DNA of 64,000 nt, from the NCBI GenBank assembly GCA_965215705.1, contig CBDCEE010000003.1, forward strand, positions 1,178,001-1,242,000, in the 5' to 3' direction. The notes under the pieces were generated by a model, which worked only from the letters and a program-made list of their open reading frames with translations, was not told the origin of the DNA and ran no database searches. The position numbers and the translations under genes are program-made. Origin of the DNA: JAAXPZ01 sp965215705. Lineage in GTDB: Bacteria; Campylobacterota; Campylobacteria; Campylobacterales; Sulfurovaceae. Positions 1 to 8,399 of this stretch are shown piece after piece (within the stretch, counting starts at the first letter, position 1; every line of letters begins with the position of its first letter).

Positions 1-380
1 TTTTTGACATACGGCCCGGCGACCCTACGCTCAAATCCGCCAATTTCTCAGGTGGTAACCAGCAAAAGCTTATCCTAGCCCGCGAAATGGATCCCAAACC
101 CAAAGTACTACTCATCGGTCAGCCAACCAGAGGGGTGGATATCGGCGCAATAGAGTTTATACACAAGCAGATCATCGCAATGCGTGACCAAGGCTCAGCC
201 GTATTGCTGGTCTCTGGAGAGCTCGATGAGCTGATCTCGCTGGCCGATCGCATCATCGTGATGTTTGATGGCAGGATCGTAGGCGAAGTAAGTGCCGCAG
301 AGGCAGATGAGAGAACACTGGGACTCATGATGGCAAATGCCTATCAGGAAGATGAACATAAGGGGGAAACCCATGGCTAA
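1..380 (+). CDS. Nucleoside/sugar ABC importer ATP-binding subunit, C-terminal part
   Basis: Partial gene entering from the left edge; the reading frame is open from base 3. It shows the ABC signature NFSGGNQQK, then a Walker B-like strand KVLLIGQPTRGVDIGA and the switch region LLVSGELDEL. The NQQK signature and the GQPTRGVD string are typical of the second ATPase half of the sugar/purine-nucleoside importer class (RbsA, YufO/NupO type). It powers uptake through the two permeases that follow. The last codons overlap the start of the next gene by 8 bases, so the genes are translationally coupled. The substrate-binding lipoprotein expected for this system would lie left of the window. Confidence 0.9.
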   Translation, partial: FDIRPGDPTLKSANFSGGNQQKLILAREMDPKPKVLLIGQPTRGVDIGAIEFIHKQIIAMRDQGSAVLLVSGELDELISLADRIIVMFDGRIVGEVSAAEADERTLGLMMANAYQEDEHKGETHG

Positions 381-1500
381 GACCAAACAACCACTACCGG
401 CATGGGCAGATGTCATACTCATACCCCTTATCAATCTCTTTATCGCTTTTGCGGTCTCTAGTATCATTATCTATCTGATCGGTGAAGACCCTTTTGAGGC
501 ATTCAAGATCATGATGGAAGGTGCATTTGGTACTTCTGAAGGGATAGGCTATACCCTCTACTATGCCACCAACTTTATCTTCACCGGGTTAGCAGTGGCG
601 ATCGCCTTTCATGCCATGCTCTTCAACATTGGAGGAGAAGGACAGGCCTATATTGGTGGGCTGGGTGTCGCCATAGCACTGCTGGCACTTGATGGCATGC
701 TGCCTTTTTGGGCACTGTTTCCCATCGCTATCATCGCAGGCATGCTCTTTGGTGCAGCATGGGCAGCGATCCCTGCCTACCTGCAGGCTTATCGCGGTAG
801 CCATATCGTTATCACCACCATCATGTTCAACTTTATCGCCGCCAACCTCATGGTCTACCTACTGGTCAATATCTTCATCGTACCAGGGAGTATGACACCC
901 GAGAGTCGGGTCTTCTCCGAAGCAGCACAGCTGCCTTTTATGTATGAGATACTGGGCTGGTTTGGATTCACCATCTCTGAGTCACCACTCAACCTCAGCT
1001 TCATCGTTGCCATCGTGGTCTCGATACTATTCTGGATCTATGTCTGGCATACCCGCTGGGGCTATGCCTTACGTTCGGTGGGTTTCAGCGAAAGTGCTGC
1101 CCGCTACGCAGGGATCGATCCCAAAAAAGTCATCATGATCACCATGCTCATCTCTGGGGGACTGGCAGGTCTGGCTGGACTCAATGAGGTGATGGGTGTC
1201 CAGCACAAACTGATGCTGGACTTTGTGGCAGGATATGGCTTTACAGGTATTGCCGTAGCCCTGATGGGACGTAACCATCCTGTGGGTATCATCCTCTCCA
1301 GTATCCTCTTTGGGGCACTCTTCCAAGGAGGTGCCGAGCTGGCATTTGAGATGCCTGCGATCTCCAAAGAGATGGTCTTTGTCATACAGGGACTCATCAT
1401 TCTCTTTAGTGGTGCGTTAGCCTACATGAGTAAGCCTTGGCTGGAGAAGTTTTTCTCTCTCTTTGCCAGAGATAACAGTAATGAAACGGAGGTAGCCTAA
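373..1500 (+). CDS. Nucleoside ABC importer permease 1
   Basis: Inner-membrane permease of the BPD_transp_2 family, about 375 residues, mostly hydrophobic helices with a conserved cytoplasmic loop (GYALRSVGFSESAARYAGID) that contacts the ATPase. I chose ATG at 373 because AGGGGG lies about 10 bases upstream; an earlier in-frame ATG at 337 has no better ribosome site. It overlaps the ATPase gene and is followed after one base by the second permease. Together they resemble YufP/YufQ or NupB/NupC, heterodimeric channels for purine and pyrimidine nucleosides. The nucleoside-degrading genes at 4.2-8.3 kb support nucleosides as substrate, but that is inference. Confidence 0.88.
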   Translation: MAKTKQPLPAWADVILIPLINLFIAFAVSSIIIYLIGEDPFEAFKIMMEGAFGTSEGIGYTLYYATNFIFTGLAVAIAFHAMLFNIGGEGQAYIGGLGVAIALLALDGMLPFWALFPIAIIAGMLFGAAWAAIPAYLQAYRGSHIVITTIMFNFIAANLMVYLLVNIFIVPGSMTPESRVFSEAAQLPFMYEILGWFGFTISESPLNLSFIVAIVVSILFWIYVWHTRWGYALRSVGFSESAARYAGIDPKKVIMITMLISGGLAGLAGLNEVMGVQHKLMLDFVAGYGFTGIAVALMGRNHPVGIILSSILFGALFQGGAELAFEMPAISKEMVFVIQGLIILFSGALAYMSKPWLEKFFSLFARDNSNETEVA

Positions 1501-1501
1501 T

Positions 1502-2476
1502 ATGGACTTCGCACTCAATGACATCCTCTCTATCCTAGCAGCGACCATCCGCGTCTCTACCCCACTAATCTTTGCTGCAATGGCAGGTATCTTCTCGGAG
1601 CGTTCTGGTATCGTAGATATCAGTCTGGAGGGTAAACTCCTCGCAGGTGCCTTTGCCGCAGCCAGTACCGCAGCCGTGACAGGCTCACCATGGCTAGGAC
1701 TCATGGCAGCGATCGTAGTCAACATGGCACTCAGCATGATCCACGGCTTTGCCTCCATCACCCACAATGGCGATCAGGTCGTCAGTGGTGTGGCGATCAA
1801 CATCATCGTCTCAGGACTCACAGTCGTACTGGGCATGGCATGGTTCCACCGTGCAGGCCAGACCCCTACGCTGCCTGCGGATGCCAGATTTATGCCGATC
1901 GATCTTCCAGGATCTGAAGCACTCTCCAATATCCCTATACTAGGTGAGATCTACACCAAGCTCATCAGTGGACACAACCTGCTGGTCTATGTAGCATTCC
2001 TCTCTGTAGCTGTGACCTACTGGATACTGTTCAAGACCCGCTTTGGTCTACGTCTACGTGCTGTAGGAGAGAACCCCAATGCCGTCGATACCGCTGGTAT
2101 CTCCGTAGCATTCCTACGCTACCGCGCCGTACTCATCGCAGGAATCCTGACGGGTATTGGTGGTACCTACATCTCTATCGCCCAAAACGCCTCCTTCATC
2201 CGTGACATGTCCGCAGGACAAGGATATATCGCCCTAGCCGCCATGATCTTTGGTAAATGGAAGCCCATCCCCGCGATGCTGGCGTGTTTCCTCTTTGGGT
2301 TCCTGGATGCCCTAGCGATGCGCTTGCAGGGTGTCTCCCTCCCCTACGTCGGAGAGATTCCCGTACAGTTCATCCAAGCCTCCCCCTACATCCTCACCGT
2401 CATCCTACTGGCAGGATTCGTTGGGCGTGCTGTTGCACCGAAGGCGGATGGGGTACCATATGTGAAGGAGAGATAA
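1502..2476 (+). CDS. Nucleoside ABC importer permease 2
   Basis: Second membrane permease of the importer, 324 residues, again of the BPD_transp_2 family. The N-terminal half carries the family stretch AGIFSERSGIVDISLEG, and the coupling loop is FGLRLRAVGENPNAVDTAGI. It starts one base after the stop of permease 1, with the upstream gene's GGAGG as ribosome site, so the three genes form one operon. This protein class pairs with permease 1 to form the membrane pore for nucleoside import. After it comes about 100 bases of AT-rich DNA and then an unrelated minus-strand gene. Confidence 0.88.
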   Translation: MDFALNDILSILAATIRVSTPLIFAAMAGIFSERSGIVDISLEGKLLAGAFAAASTAAVTGSPWLGLMAAIVVNMALSMIHGFASITHNGDQVVSGVAINIIVSGLTVVLGMAWFHRAGQTPTLPADARFMPIDLPGSEALSNIPILGEIYTKLISGHNLLVYVAFLSVAVTYWILFKTRFGLRLRAVGENPNAVDTAGISVAFLRYRAVLIAGILTGIGGTYISIAQNASFIRDMSAGQGYIALAAMIFGKWKPIPAMLACFLFGFLDALAMRLQGVSLPYVGEIPVQFIQASPYILTVILLAGFVGRAVAPKADGVPYVKER

Positions 2477-2578
2477 GGGTTTCTCTTGCCTTAATATTAA
2501 TACATTACATGATTAAAAAGCTATTGTAACTAGTTTCTTTTAAGTAAAACTATCTATTGAGATTGTGAGACAGTCCAG

Positions 2579-3232
2579 TTAAGACAGCCAATTATTTGCA
2601 TAATCTTCTAGAAAAATATGAAAGTTATTCCATTGAGGGAGAAGTTTTCCATTTTTAAATTTCTCTATGTCACTTTTATTTTCTACATTATATATTTTAT
2701 TATTTTCTTGATCATAAATCCAAAAATATTGATAGTCTTTGTTTAAAATCTTATCGGGATTATATATAAATTTCGAGGTTTTTTCAATCAATATGAATGA
2801 AATATCTATACCATACCGGTCAACACCTAGTGTTTCAAACCATATTCTATGATATGCTTTTTGTTGCTGAACGGTACCTAGTGATTGAATATCTTGAGTT
2901 ATATCAAAAATATTTACTTGATCCTCTTCTTTTGCTTGATGACCAAGATATGCTTTGTATAATACAATTCCATTTGACATTTGGCGACTCATTGTAGAAG
3001 GAAAACAGTCAATCCTTGACCCATTAATAAGTGGTATTATTGGGAATATTTCTAATCTGATTGTTGCGAGTGCCTCGAAATAATCAGTGCTCTCCACGTT
3101 TATTTTTTTAGAAAAAAAAGAAAGATTCAACTTACAAGTCCCATTCTCTTTAATATTGTATTCTAAGATTCCATCATAAATTTTACCACTATTAATGTCT
3201 ACCAACGATATATCAATATCTTCCTTATGCAT
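2579..3232 (-). CDS. Orphan AT-rich protein of unknown function
   Basis: A 217-residue soluble protein with no signal peptide or membrane segment. Base composition is clearly more AT-rich than the neighbours, suggesting horizontal acquisition. I do not recognise a named family. The central stretch (NGSRIDCFPSTMSRQMSNG, then YKAYLGHQAKEEDQVNIFD) reminds me of conserved hypothetical proteins often found next to polymorphic toxin genes, so an immunity-protein role is possible but is only a guess. No toxin gene lies next to it. It sits between the importer operon and a toxin-antitoxin pair, in a short accessory patch. Confidence 0.6.
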   Translation of the reverse strand: MHKEDIDISLVDINSGKIYDGILEYNIKENGTCKLNLSFFSKKINVESTDYFEALATIRLEIFPIIPLINGSRIDCFPSTMSRQMSNGIVLYKAYLGHQAKEEDQVNIFDITQDIQSLGTVQQQKAYHRIWFETLGVDRYGIDISFILIEKTSKFIYNPDKILNKDYQYFWIYDQENNKIYNVENKSDIEKFKNGKLLPQWNNFHIFLEDYANNWLS

Positions 3233-3400
3233 TATTTTCCTACCTCCTCATCATCCAAATCTGTCCCTGGTAGGGATAGATACTAGAACACCTAACATCT
3301 GCGACAAACTCACTTAAATAAAATTACAAACTACTAAGCACGAGCGATATGATCGTATCTACTGAAATCTACCATGGACAGCATCTATTATATAGAATTA

Positions 3401-3676
3401 TTATTTCGTCCATTTGAATATCTCTATGACCTCGATCTTTTCTTCTAAGACATTAATACGATACACAATCGTATAGCCCTTGAATATCAGATCTCTGACC
3501 TCTACACTGTCATGGTGCAAAGACTGCCTATACTTATAGGGAAAATAGACTATATCCTCTATCCTGCTATCAAGTTGTCGTTTAAACTGTTTAGCTCTGC
3601 TTACTGAATCCTCTGCGATAAATAAGATAATCCTTTTGAGTGCATCGAGGTACTCACGCTTACGGATGATGACCAT
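3401..3676 (-). CDS. RelE/ParE-family toxin
   Basis: A 91-residue basic protein with the RelE/ParE fold pattern: an N-terminal helix pair with IILFIAEDSVSRAKQFKRQL, the turn DIVYFPYKYRQS, then strands VRDLIFKGYTIVYRI and IEVIEIF. RelE members cut ribosome-bound mRNA and ParE members poison gyrase; sequence alone does not decide which applies. Its ATG follows directly after the stop codon of the antitoxin gene, so the two are coupled. The antitoxin is first in the operon, the usual order. Confidence 0.82.
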   Translation of the reverse strand: MVIIRKREYLDALKRIILFIAEDSVSRAKQFKRQLDSRIEDIVYFPYKYRQSLHHDSVEVRDLIFKGYTIVYRINVLEEKIEVIEIFKWTK

Positions 3677-3934
3677 CTAGAGGCTTTGCATAAACTGCTT
3701 CATCTCTTGGTCGTATGCCTCTTGCGAAAGCATGACTGCTGTGCCCTCTTCTATCTCTTGGAGTGCTTTGGTGACACGCCTTTTGGCTTCATCTGCACTA
3801 ATAGCAGGGTAACCGTCACTCATAGAGACTTTTACAAAGGCAGCAAAATCTTGGAGTAGGCTCTGTGTATCTATATCATAACGATTCTTGATGAAGTGCT
3901 CTATCTCAGGGTTATCTATTTGTAGTGTCAGCAT
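3677..3934 (-). CDS. Antitoxin of the RelE/ParE pair
   Basis: An 85-residue acidic protein directly upstream of the toxin gene with no gap. The N-terminal part (LTLQIDNPEIEHFIKNRY) resembles the short antitoxins with a ribbon-helix-helix-like start that are common in Campylobacterota. The C-terminal half is helical and probably wraps the toxin (LSQEAYDQEMKQFMQSL). Such antitoxins usually bind their own promoter. The pair lies between an orphan gene and a fossil exporter gene. Confidence 0.75.
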   Translation of the reverse strand: MLTLQIDNPEIEHFIKNRYDIDTQSLLQDFAAFVKVSMSDGYPAISADEAKRRVTKALQEIEEGTAVMLSQEAYDQEMKQFMQSL

Positions 3935-3986
3935 AGGTACTCCATTTTATTTTGGATATTATACCACAAAAACAATATTCCCATAA

Positions 3987-4127
3987 AAATGGGTCAACCC
4001 TAAGGCATGGACACTAGGAGGCGTACTGCTCAAGCGCTTCATCCACCATGCGAAAAGTATACAGCGGTTCAATATCGCAATGGCAGTATTGATCGTGGTC
4101 TCTATTTTGCCGTTTGTGTTTAGTTGA
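3987..4127 (+). pseudogene. Fossil of a LysE/RhtB-family exporter
   Basis: After an in-frame stop at 3984, the frame reads WVNPKAW, then GGVLLKRFIHH and a hydrophobic C-terminus ending at a stop at 4125-4127. NPKAW is the family motif of LysE/RhtB amino-acid exporters, and the tail matches the last helix of that family. The roughly 70 residues that normally separate these parts are gone, as is everything before the motif. This is therefore a heavily deleted remnant with no start codon. An intact LysE-family gene lies at 51766-52344. Confidence 0.65.
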
Positions 4128-4169
4128 ATATATCTTTATTCAAATTGGTGCGCTACATAAAGAAGCATT

Positions 4170-4592
4170 TTACCCCTCTACCACTTCCACAACCTTACTA
4201 AAATCAATCTTCTCATCCAATACCATCGGTATCAACCATCGTAGATTATGCAACACCGTATCAGGCAAAGTATCTACAGGATAGATACCCACCTCTTCAG
4301 CCTCGACAGTACGGACATGCTCTATCTGCTCACTGCTAGCAAAATAGAAATAGATCACAAACCCTTCACCACTAAGTGTGACAAAGTGTTGCCAATTACT
4401 ATGCTCTGTGGCAACCCCCGCTTCCTCTGCAAACTCTCGCACCATAGCATCTATGGCTGTCTCGTCCGCTTCGATCTTGCCTCCGATACCGTTGAGTCGT
4501 CCTGCTTGCCATGCAGGTTGACGCTTTTGGATGAGGGCTACACGCTGGTGGTCTGGAGAGAAGAGAAAGCCATTGACGTAGTGTTGTATCAT
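4170..4592 (-). CDS. Nudix hydrolase
   Basis: A 140-residue protein with a complete Nudix box: GGKIEADE, then seven residues, then REFAEEAGV, matching G-x5-E-x7-REUxEExGU. Nudix enzymes hydrolyse nucleoside diphosphates linked to another moiety and often clean damaged nucleotides. The gene begins inside the last codons of the phosphopentomutase gene (ATGA overlap at 4589-4592), making it the last gene of a deoC-deoB-nudix operon. Its exact substrate cannot be told from sequence. Confidence 0.88.
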   Translation of the reverse strand: MIQHYVNGFLFSPDHQRVALIQKRQPAWQAGRLNGIGGKIEADETAIDAMVREFAEEAGVATEHSNWQHFVTLSGEGFVIYFYFASSEQIEHVRTVEAEEVGIYPVDTLPDTVLHNLRWLIPMVLDEKIDFSKVVEVVEG

Positions 4593-5776
4593 GATAAAAA
4601 GGAGACACCCTGTGCTGTTTGAGGTATTCTCAGATGTTCACTGATCGCAGCTGCCATATCTGCGAACCCCTCTCTCAATCCTATATCTCCAATGTCTCTG
4701 CTTTTGAGCATCCCAAAGACAGGCACATGCTCACGGGTGTGATCGGTGCCACTCCATGTAGGATCACATCCATGATCAGCGGTGATGATGAGTAGATCAT
4801 CTTCTCTCAGTAGTGCCAAGACCTCTGGCAGTCTACGGTCAAAGTACTCGAGCCCTTTGGCGTACCCCTCTACATCTCTACGGTGTCCCCACTCCATATC
4901 AAAATCGACAAAATTGGTATAGACGATACTGCCCTCACCAGCACGCTGTATCTGCTCGAGTGTAGCGTCCATGAGGCCTTCTAGTTTATAGGCAGGCACT
5001 TTAGTGCTCACACCATGCCCGCCAAAGATATCATGGATCTTTCCGATACCTATGACTTCATGTCCTTGCTCCACTGCGATCTCGAGTACAGATTTGCCAC
5101 TGGGTCTCATCGCATAATCATGACGGCTTTTGGTACGTTCAAACGTCTCTTTTCTCTCACCAATAAAGGGTCTGGCTATGACACGGCCCACACCATAACT
5201 GTCTGTGATCTCTCTGGCGATCTCGCAGAGCCTATAGAGCCGCTCCAGCCCGAAATGCTCCTCATGAGCAGCGATCTGAAGCACAGAATCCGCACTGGTA
5301 TAAAAGATAGGATAGCCTGTCCGGATATGCTCCTCTCCAAGTGTGGCTATCACCTCCAGACCACTGGCATGCCTGTCTCCAAGTATCCCTTCAATATCGC
5401 TCTTGGCAATGATCTCAGCGATCATCTCAGCGGGGAAGGTTGGTTGCGTATCGGGGAAATAGACCATCTCCAGATCCATCGCCACACCTGCCATCTCCCA
5501 GTGACCTGAGAGGGTATCCTTACCTGCGGAGTGCTCCTTGGCAGCACCGTAGAAGCATCCTTTTACAGGCTCAGCAGTTTTTGCAAGTTTGAGTGTTTTA
5601 CCCATTGTATTTTCATAGGCTTTGACCAGGCCAAGTGAAGCCATGTTGGGGATACTCAGAGGATAGGCATCATTGATATGTCCCAGTGTATCGGCTCCCT
5701 CATCTCCAAAACTGGCAGCATCCTCTGCCCCACCAATACCAAACGAATCCATGACCAGCCAAATAACTCTAGCCAT
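4589..5776 (-). CDS. deoB: Phosphopentomutase
   Basis: A 395-residue member of the alkaline-phosphatase superfamily that interconverts (deoxy)ribose 1-phosphate and 5-phosphate. The N-terminal metal site is in VIWLVMDSFGIGGAEDA. The insert contains AAKEHSAGKDTLSGHWEM, where the Thr acts as phospho-acceptor in the family. The C-terminal metal ligands are in NFVDFDMEWGHRRD and IITADHGCDPTW. Length is normal for DeoB. It receives sugar phosphates from DeoA and passes deoxyribose 5-phosphate to DeoC. The start overlaps the stop of deoC by one base. Confidence 0.96.
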   Translation of the reverse strand: MARVIWLVMDSFGIGGAEDAASFGDEGADTLGHINDAYPLSIPNMASLGLVKAYENTMGKTLKLAKTAEPVKGCFYGAAKEHSAGKDTLSGHWEMAGVAMDLEMVYFPDTQPTFPAEMIAEIIAKSDIEGILGDRHASGLEVIATLGEEHIRTGYPIFYTSADSVLQIAAHEEHFGLERLYRLCEIAREITDSYGVGRVIARPFIGERKETFERTKSRHDYAMRPSGKSVLEIAVEQGHEVIGIGKIHDIFGGHGVSTKVPAYKLEGLMDATLEQIQRAGEGSIVYTNFVDFDMEWGHRRDVEGYAKGLEYFDRRLPEVLALLREDDLLIITADHGCDPTWSGTDHTREHVPVFGMLKSRDIGDIGLREGFADMAAAISEHLRIPQTAQGVSFLS

Positions 5777-6444
5777 CAGTAGCCTCCTTGTGTTGCGGGT
5801 GCACCCGTCACTATCGCGATCCCTGCACTCACACCCAGTCTAGTAGCCCCTGCCTCTATCATTGCAGCAGCGGTTTCATAGTCTCGGATACCTCCTGAGG
5901 CTTTGACCTGCACGCCTGCACCGATAGAGGCTTTCATCAGTGCTACATCTTCCAGTGTCGCACCACCTGTTGAGAATCCTGTAGAAGTCTTGACAAAATC
6001 CACCCCTACACGCGTACAGATCTCACAGAGTATCACGATCTCCTCTTTGCTGATCAGTGCCGTCTCAAAGATCACTTTGAGTATCTTGCCTTTGGTGGCT
6101 TCTCTGAGTGCCTGTATATCCTGCTCGACCTTGGCTATTTCACCAGATTTGAGCAAGCCTACATGGATAACCATATCGATCTCCTCGGCACCCTCAGTGA
6201 TAGCTACCTTGGCTTCATAGGCTTTGGCTTCTGTACTCATGGCTCCTAAAGGAAATCCCACAACCGCACAGACTTTGACATCAGCATCTTTCAACTGACT
6301 GGCAGCCAGAGGTACATAAGAGGAGTTCACACAGACAGAGAAAAAATGGTACTCGCTCGCCTCTTGGCAAAGTATTTTGATCTGCGTCTGTGTAGCATTG
6401 GCTGCGAGGAGCGTATGGTCTATCATGGATGCTAGGTTTTTCAT
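5776..6444 (-). CDS. deoC: Deoxyribose-phosphate aldolase
   Basis: A 222-residue TIM-barrel aldolase that splits 2-deoxyribose 5-phosphate into glyceraldehyde 3-phosphate and acetaldehyde. The Schiff-base lysine is in VDFVKTSTGFSTGGAT, and the second lysine is in VQVKASGGIRD. The start at 6444 has AAAGGA just upstream. It is the first gene of the minus-strand deoC-deoB-nudix operon and is divergent from cdd-deoA, with about 90 bases between the two starts, so both operons probably share a control region. No DeoR-type repressor gene lies in the window. Confidence 0.96.
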   Translation of the reverse strand: MKNLASMIDHTLLAANATQTQIKILCQEASEYHFFSVCVNSSYVPLAASQLKDADVKVCAVVGFPLGAMSTEAKAYEAKVAITEGAEEIDMVIHVGLLKSGEIAKVEQDIQALREATKGKILKVIFETALISKEEIVILCEICTRVGVDFVKTSTGFSTGGATLEDVALMKASIGAGVQVKASGGIRDYETAAAMIEAGATRLGVSAGIAIVTGAPATQGGY

Positions 6445-6521
6445 TTCTTTCCTTTGGAAGAGGTCTATTATTCTCTTCTAGAATTATATCTAATTTATGA
6501 AACTTTTTTGACTTATTACGC

Positions 6522-6527
6522 TAAAAT
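6522..6527 (+). promoter_or_regulatory. Probable -10 box for cdd-deoA
   Basis: TAAAAT lies only seven bases before the cdd ATG at 6535, with no convincing -35 at the right distance. There is no Shine-Dalgarno sequence between them. If the box is real the message would be nearly leaderless. Confidence 0.35.
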
Positions 6528-6534
6528 AGTTGTT

Positions 6535-6948
6535 ATGAATCAAGAACAGCTAAAAGACCTTATCCAGACAGCCACACACGTCCGTAAATATGCACACGCA
6601 CCCTATAGCCATTTCCCTGTCGGTGCCGCTGTACTGGATGAACACGGTAACATCCACAACGGATGCAATGTTGAAAATGCAGCCTACCCCTCTGGCTCCT
6701 GTGCTGAGGAGCAAGCCATCGGAAACATGGTAGCAAGCGGTGGCAAAAAGATCAAGGCTATCGTCGTCACAGGTATCTCTGATGCACCTATCACCCCCTG
6801 TGGTGCCTGTCGTCAAAGGATACGTGAGTTTGCAGACAGCGATACCCAGATCTATATCTGTCATGTCGAGGAGGGAGTGCAGAAAATCTTTACTATCGAT
6901 GAACTGCTCCCCTACTCCTTTGGCCCTGATAATTTGAAAGGACTGTAA
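6535..6948 (+). CDS. cdd: Cytidine deaminase
   Basis: A zinc-dependent deaminase of 137 residues converting (deoxy)cytidine to (deoxy)uridine. The zinc site is C in NVENAAYPSGSCAEEQA, where AEE carries the catalytic glutamate, and the PCGACR motif. I chose ATG at 6535 (MNQEQLKDLIQTA) because it gives the usual family length; an upstream in-frame TTG at 6454 would add an atypical hydrophobic stretch. The stop is followed within a base by deoA. Uridine made here can be phosphorolysed by the next gene product. Confidence 0.94.
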   Translation: MNQEQLKDLIQTATHVRKYAHAPYSHFPVGAAVLDEHGNIHNGCNVENAAYPSGSCAEEQAIGNMVASGGKKIKAIVVTGISDAPITPCGACRQRIREFADSDTQIYICHVEEGVQKIFTIDELLPYSFGPDNLKGL

Positions 6949-6949
6949 T

Positions 6950-8260
6950 ATGTTTATTCCTCAGGAATTTATTCGTAAGAAGCGTGATAATAGGCCTCTC
7001 TCCAAAGAGGAGATCGAAGCATTTATCCAAGGCGTCACTGATGGCTCTGTCGCCAATGAGCATATCTCTGCTTTTGCTATGGCTGTCTTTTTCAATGGTA
7101 TGAGCCTAGAAGAAAAAACCACCCTCACACTGGCGATGAAAAACTCTGGGGATACCCTCACATGGGAAGGCTTTGATGGCCCTATCGTAGACAAACACTC
7201 CACTGGTGGCGTGGGCGATGTGGTTTCCTTGATGCTTGGGCCTATGCTGGCAGCCTGTGGTGCCTATGTGCCTATGATCTCTGGGCGTGGATTGGGGCAT
7301 ACAGGTGGCACACTGGACAAGTTTGAGTCAATCCCTGGCTACAATGTCCTACCTGACAACGCACGCTTCAAGCAGGTGGTGAAAGAGTGTGGCGTAGCGA
7401 TCATCGGGCAGACTGCTTCACTGGCTCCTGCTGACAAGCGTATCTATAGTATCCGCGATGTCACTGCCACCGTCGAGAGTGTACCGATGATCTCGGCATC
7501 TATCCTCTCCAAAAAGCTAGCAGAGGGTCTAGATACCCTCATCATGGATGTCAAGGTCGGTAGCGGTGCTTTCATGCCCACCTATGCCCTCTCCAAAGAG
7601 CTGGCAGAGTCCATCGTAGAGATCGCCAACCATGCAGGCGTCAAGACCAAAGCAGTACTCAGTGATATGAACCAATCTCTGGCAACCAATGCAGGCAATG
7701 CGCTTGAGGTACGTGAGGCTGTAGAGTATCTGATGAATGTACGCAAAAACCCACGCCTGCATGCCGTGAACATGGCACTATGCATCCCAGCACTGACGGA
7801 GACTGGACTGGCAAAGGATGAGGCTGACGCTACCCGAAAGCTTGAGGACTCACTCTCCAGTGGCAAAGCATTGGAGATCTTCGGGCGCATGGTCACGATG
7901 CTGGGAGGGCCAGCTGACTTCTGCGAACGCTATGATCACTACCTACCTTCTGCCCCCATCATCCAATCCATCTATGCACCTGAATCTGGGATCATCGAAT
8001 CGATGGATACCATCGCTATGGGTATGAGTGTCGTAGGTCTGGGAGGTGGACGCATCCGTCCTAGTGACAGTATCGATCACAGCGTAGGTCTGGAAAACAT
8101 CATCGATCTTGGCAGCACAGTAGATACCCAAACCCCTCTGTGCACCATCCATGCCAAAGACCAAGCCAGCTGGGAAGAGGCCAAACGCAGAGTACTCGCA
8201 GCCATCACCATCGGAGATACGATGCCAGAGGTCAAAGAGGTGTATGAGGTAGTCGGATAA
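6950..8260 (+). CDS. deoA: Thymidine/pyrimidine-nucleoside phosphorylase
   Basis: A 436-residue enzyme that cleaves pyrimidine (deoxy)nucleosides with phosphate to base and sugar 1-phosphate. The glycosyltransferase family 3 signature is visible: DKHSTGGVGDVVSL, then SGRGLGHTGGTLDKFE, and the phosphate-site segment IMDVKVGSGAFM. Length matches DeoA or Pdp; the two are hard to separate by eye. It follows cdd with no gap. Together with the importer, DeoB and DeoC it completes a route from external nucleosides to glyceraldehyde 3-phosphate and acetaldehyde. Confidence 0.94.
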   Translation: MFIPQEFIRKKRDNRPLSKEEIEAFIQGVTDGSVANEHISAFAMAVFFNGMSLEEKTTLTLAMKNSGDTLTWEGFDGPIVDKHSTGGVGDVVSLMLGPMLAACGAYVPMISGRGLGHTGGTLDKFESIPGYNVLPDNARFKQVVKECGVAIIGQTASLAPADKRIYSIRDVTATVESVPMISASILSKKLAEGLDTLIMDVKVGSGAFMPTYALSKELAESIVEIANHAGVKTKAVLSDMNQSLATNAGNALEVREAVEYLMNVRKNPRLHAVNMALCIPALTETGLAKDEADATRKLEDSLSSGKALEIFGRMVTMLGGPADFCERYDHYLPSAPIIQSIYAPESGIIESMDTIAMGMSVVGLGGGRIRPSDSIDHSVGLENIIDLGSTVDTQTPLCTIHAKDQASWEEAKRRVLAAITIGDTMPEVKEVYEVVG

Positions 8261-8262
8261 CC

Positions 8263-8399
8263 GTAGGTGTGACCATGTCACACGATCATGGATGTCAAAA
8301 TAGCATCCCCCTCAATTATTCTACCACATCAAAGATACAGACAAAACATACATCCACGCACATATTACCTAGAAGAGCGTGCGACATGGTCACACCTAC
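8263..8399. repeat. REP pair (BIME), family 1, copy A
   Basis: Two inverted arms flank about 83 bases. The left arm reads GTAGGTGTGACCATGTCACAC and the right arm, reversed, reads GTAGGTGTGACCATGTCGCAC (each first 20 bases shown plus one shared base). Each arm is itself a hairpin with a 7-bp stem. The element fills the gap between the convergent deoA and deacetylase genes, and the stop codon of the deacetylase gene is the TAG inside the right arm. Four more copies lie at 41-45.5 kb around a RAYT gene. Confidence 0.85.
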
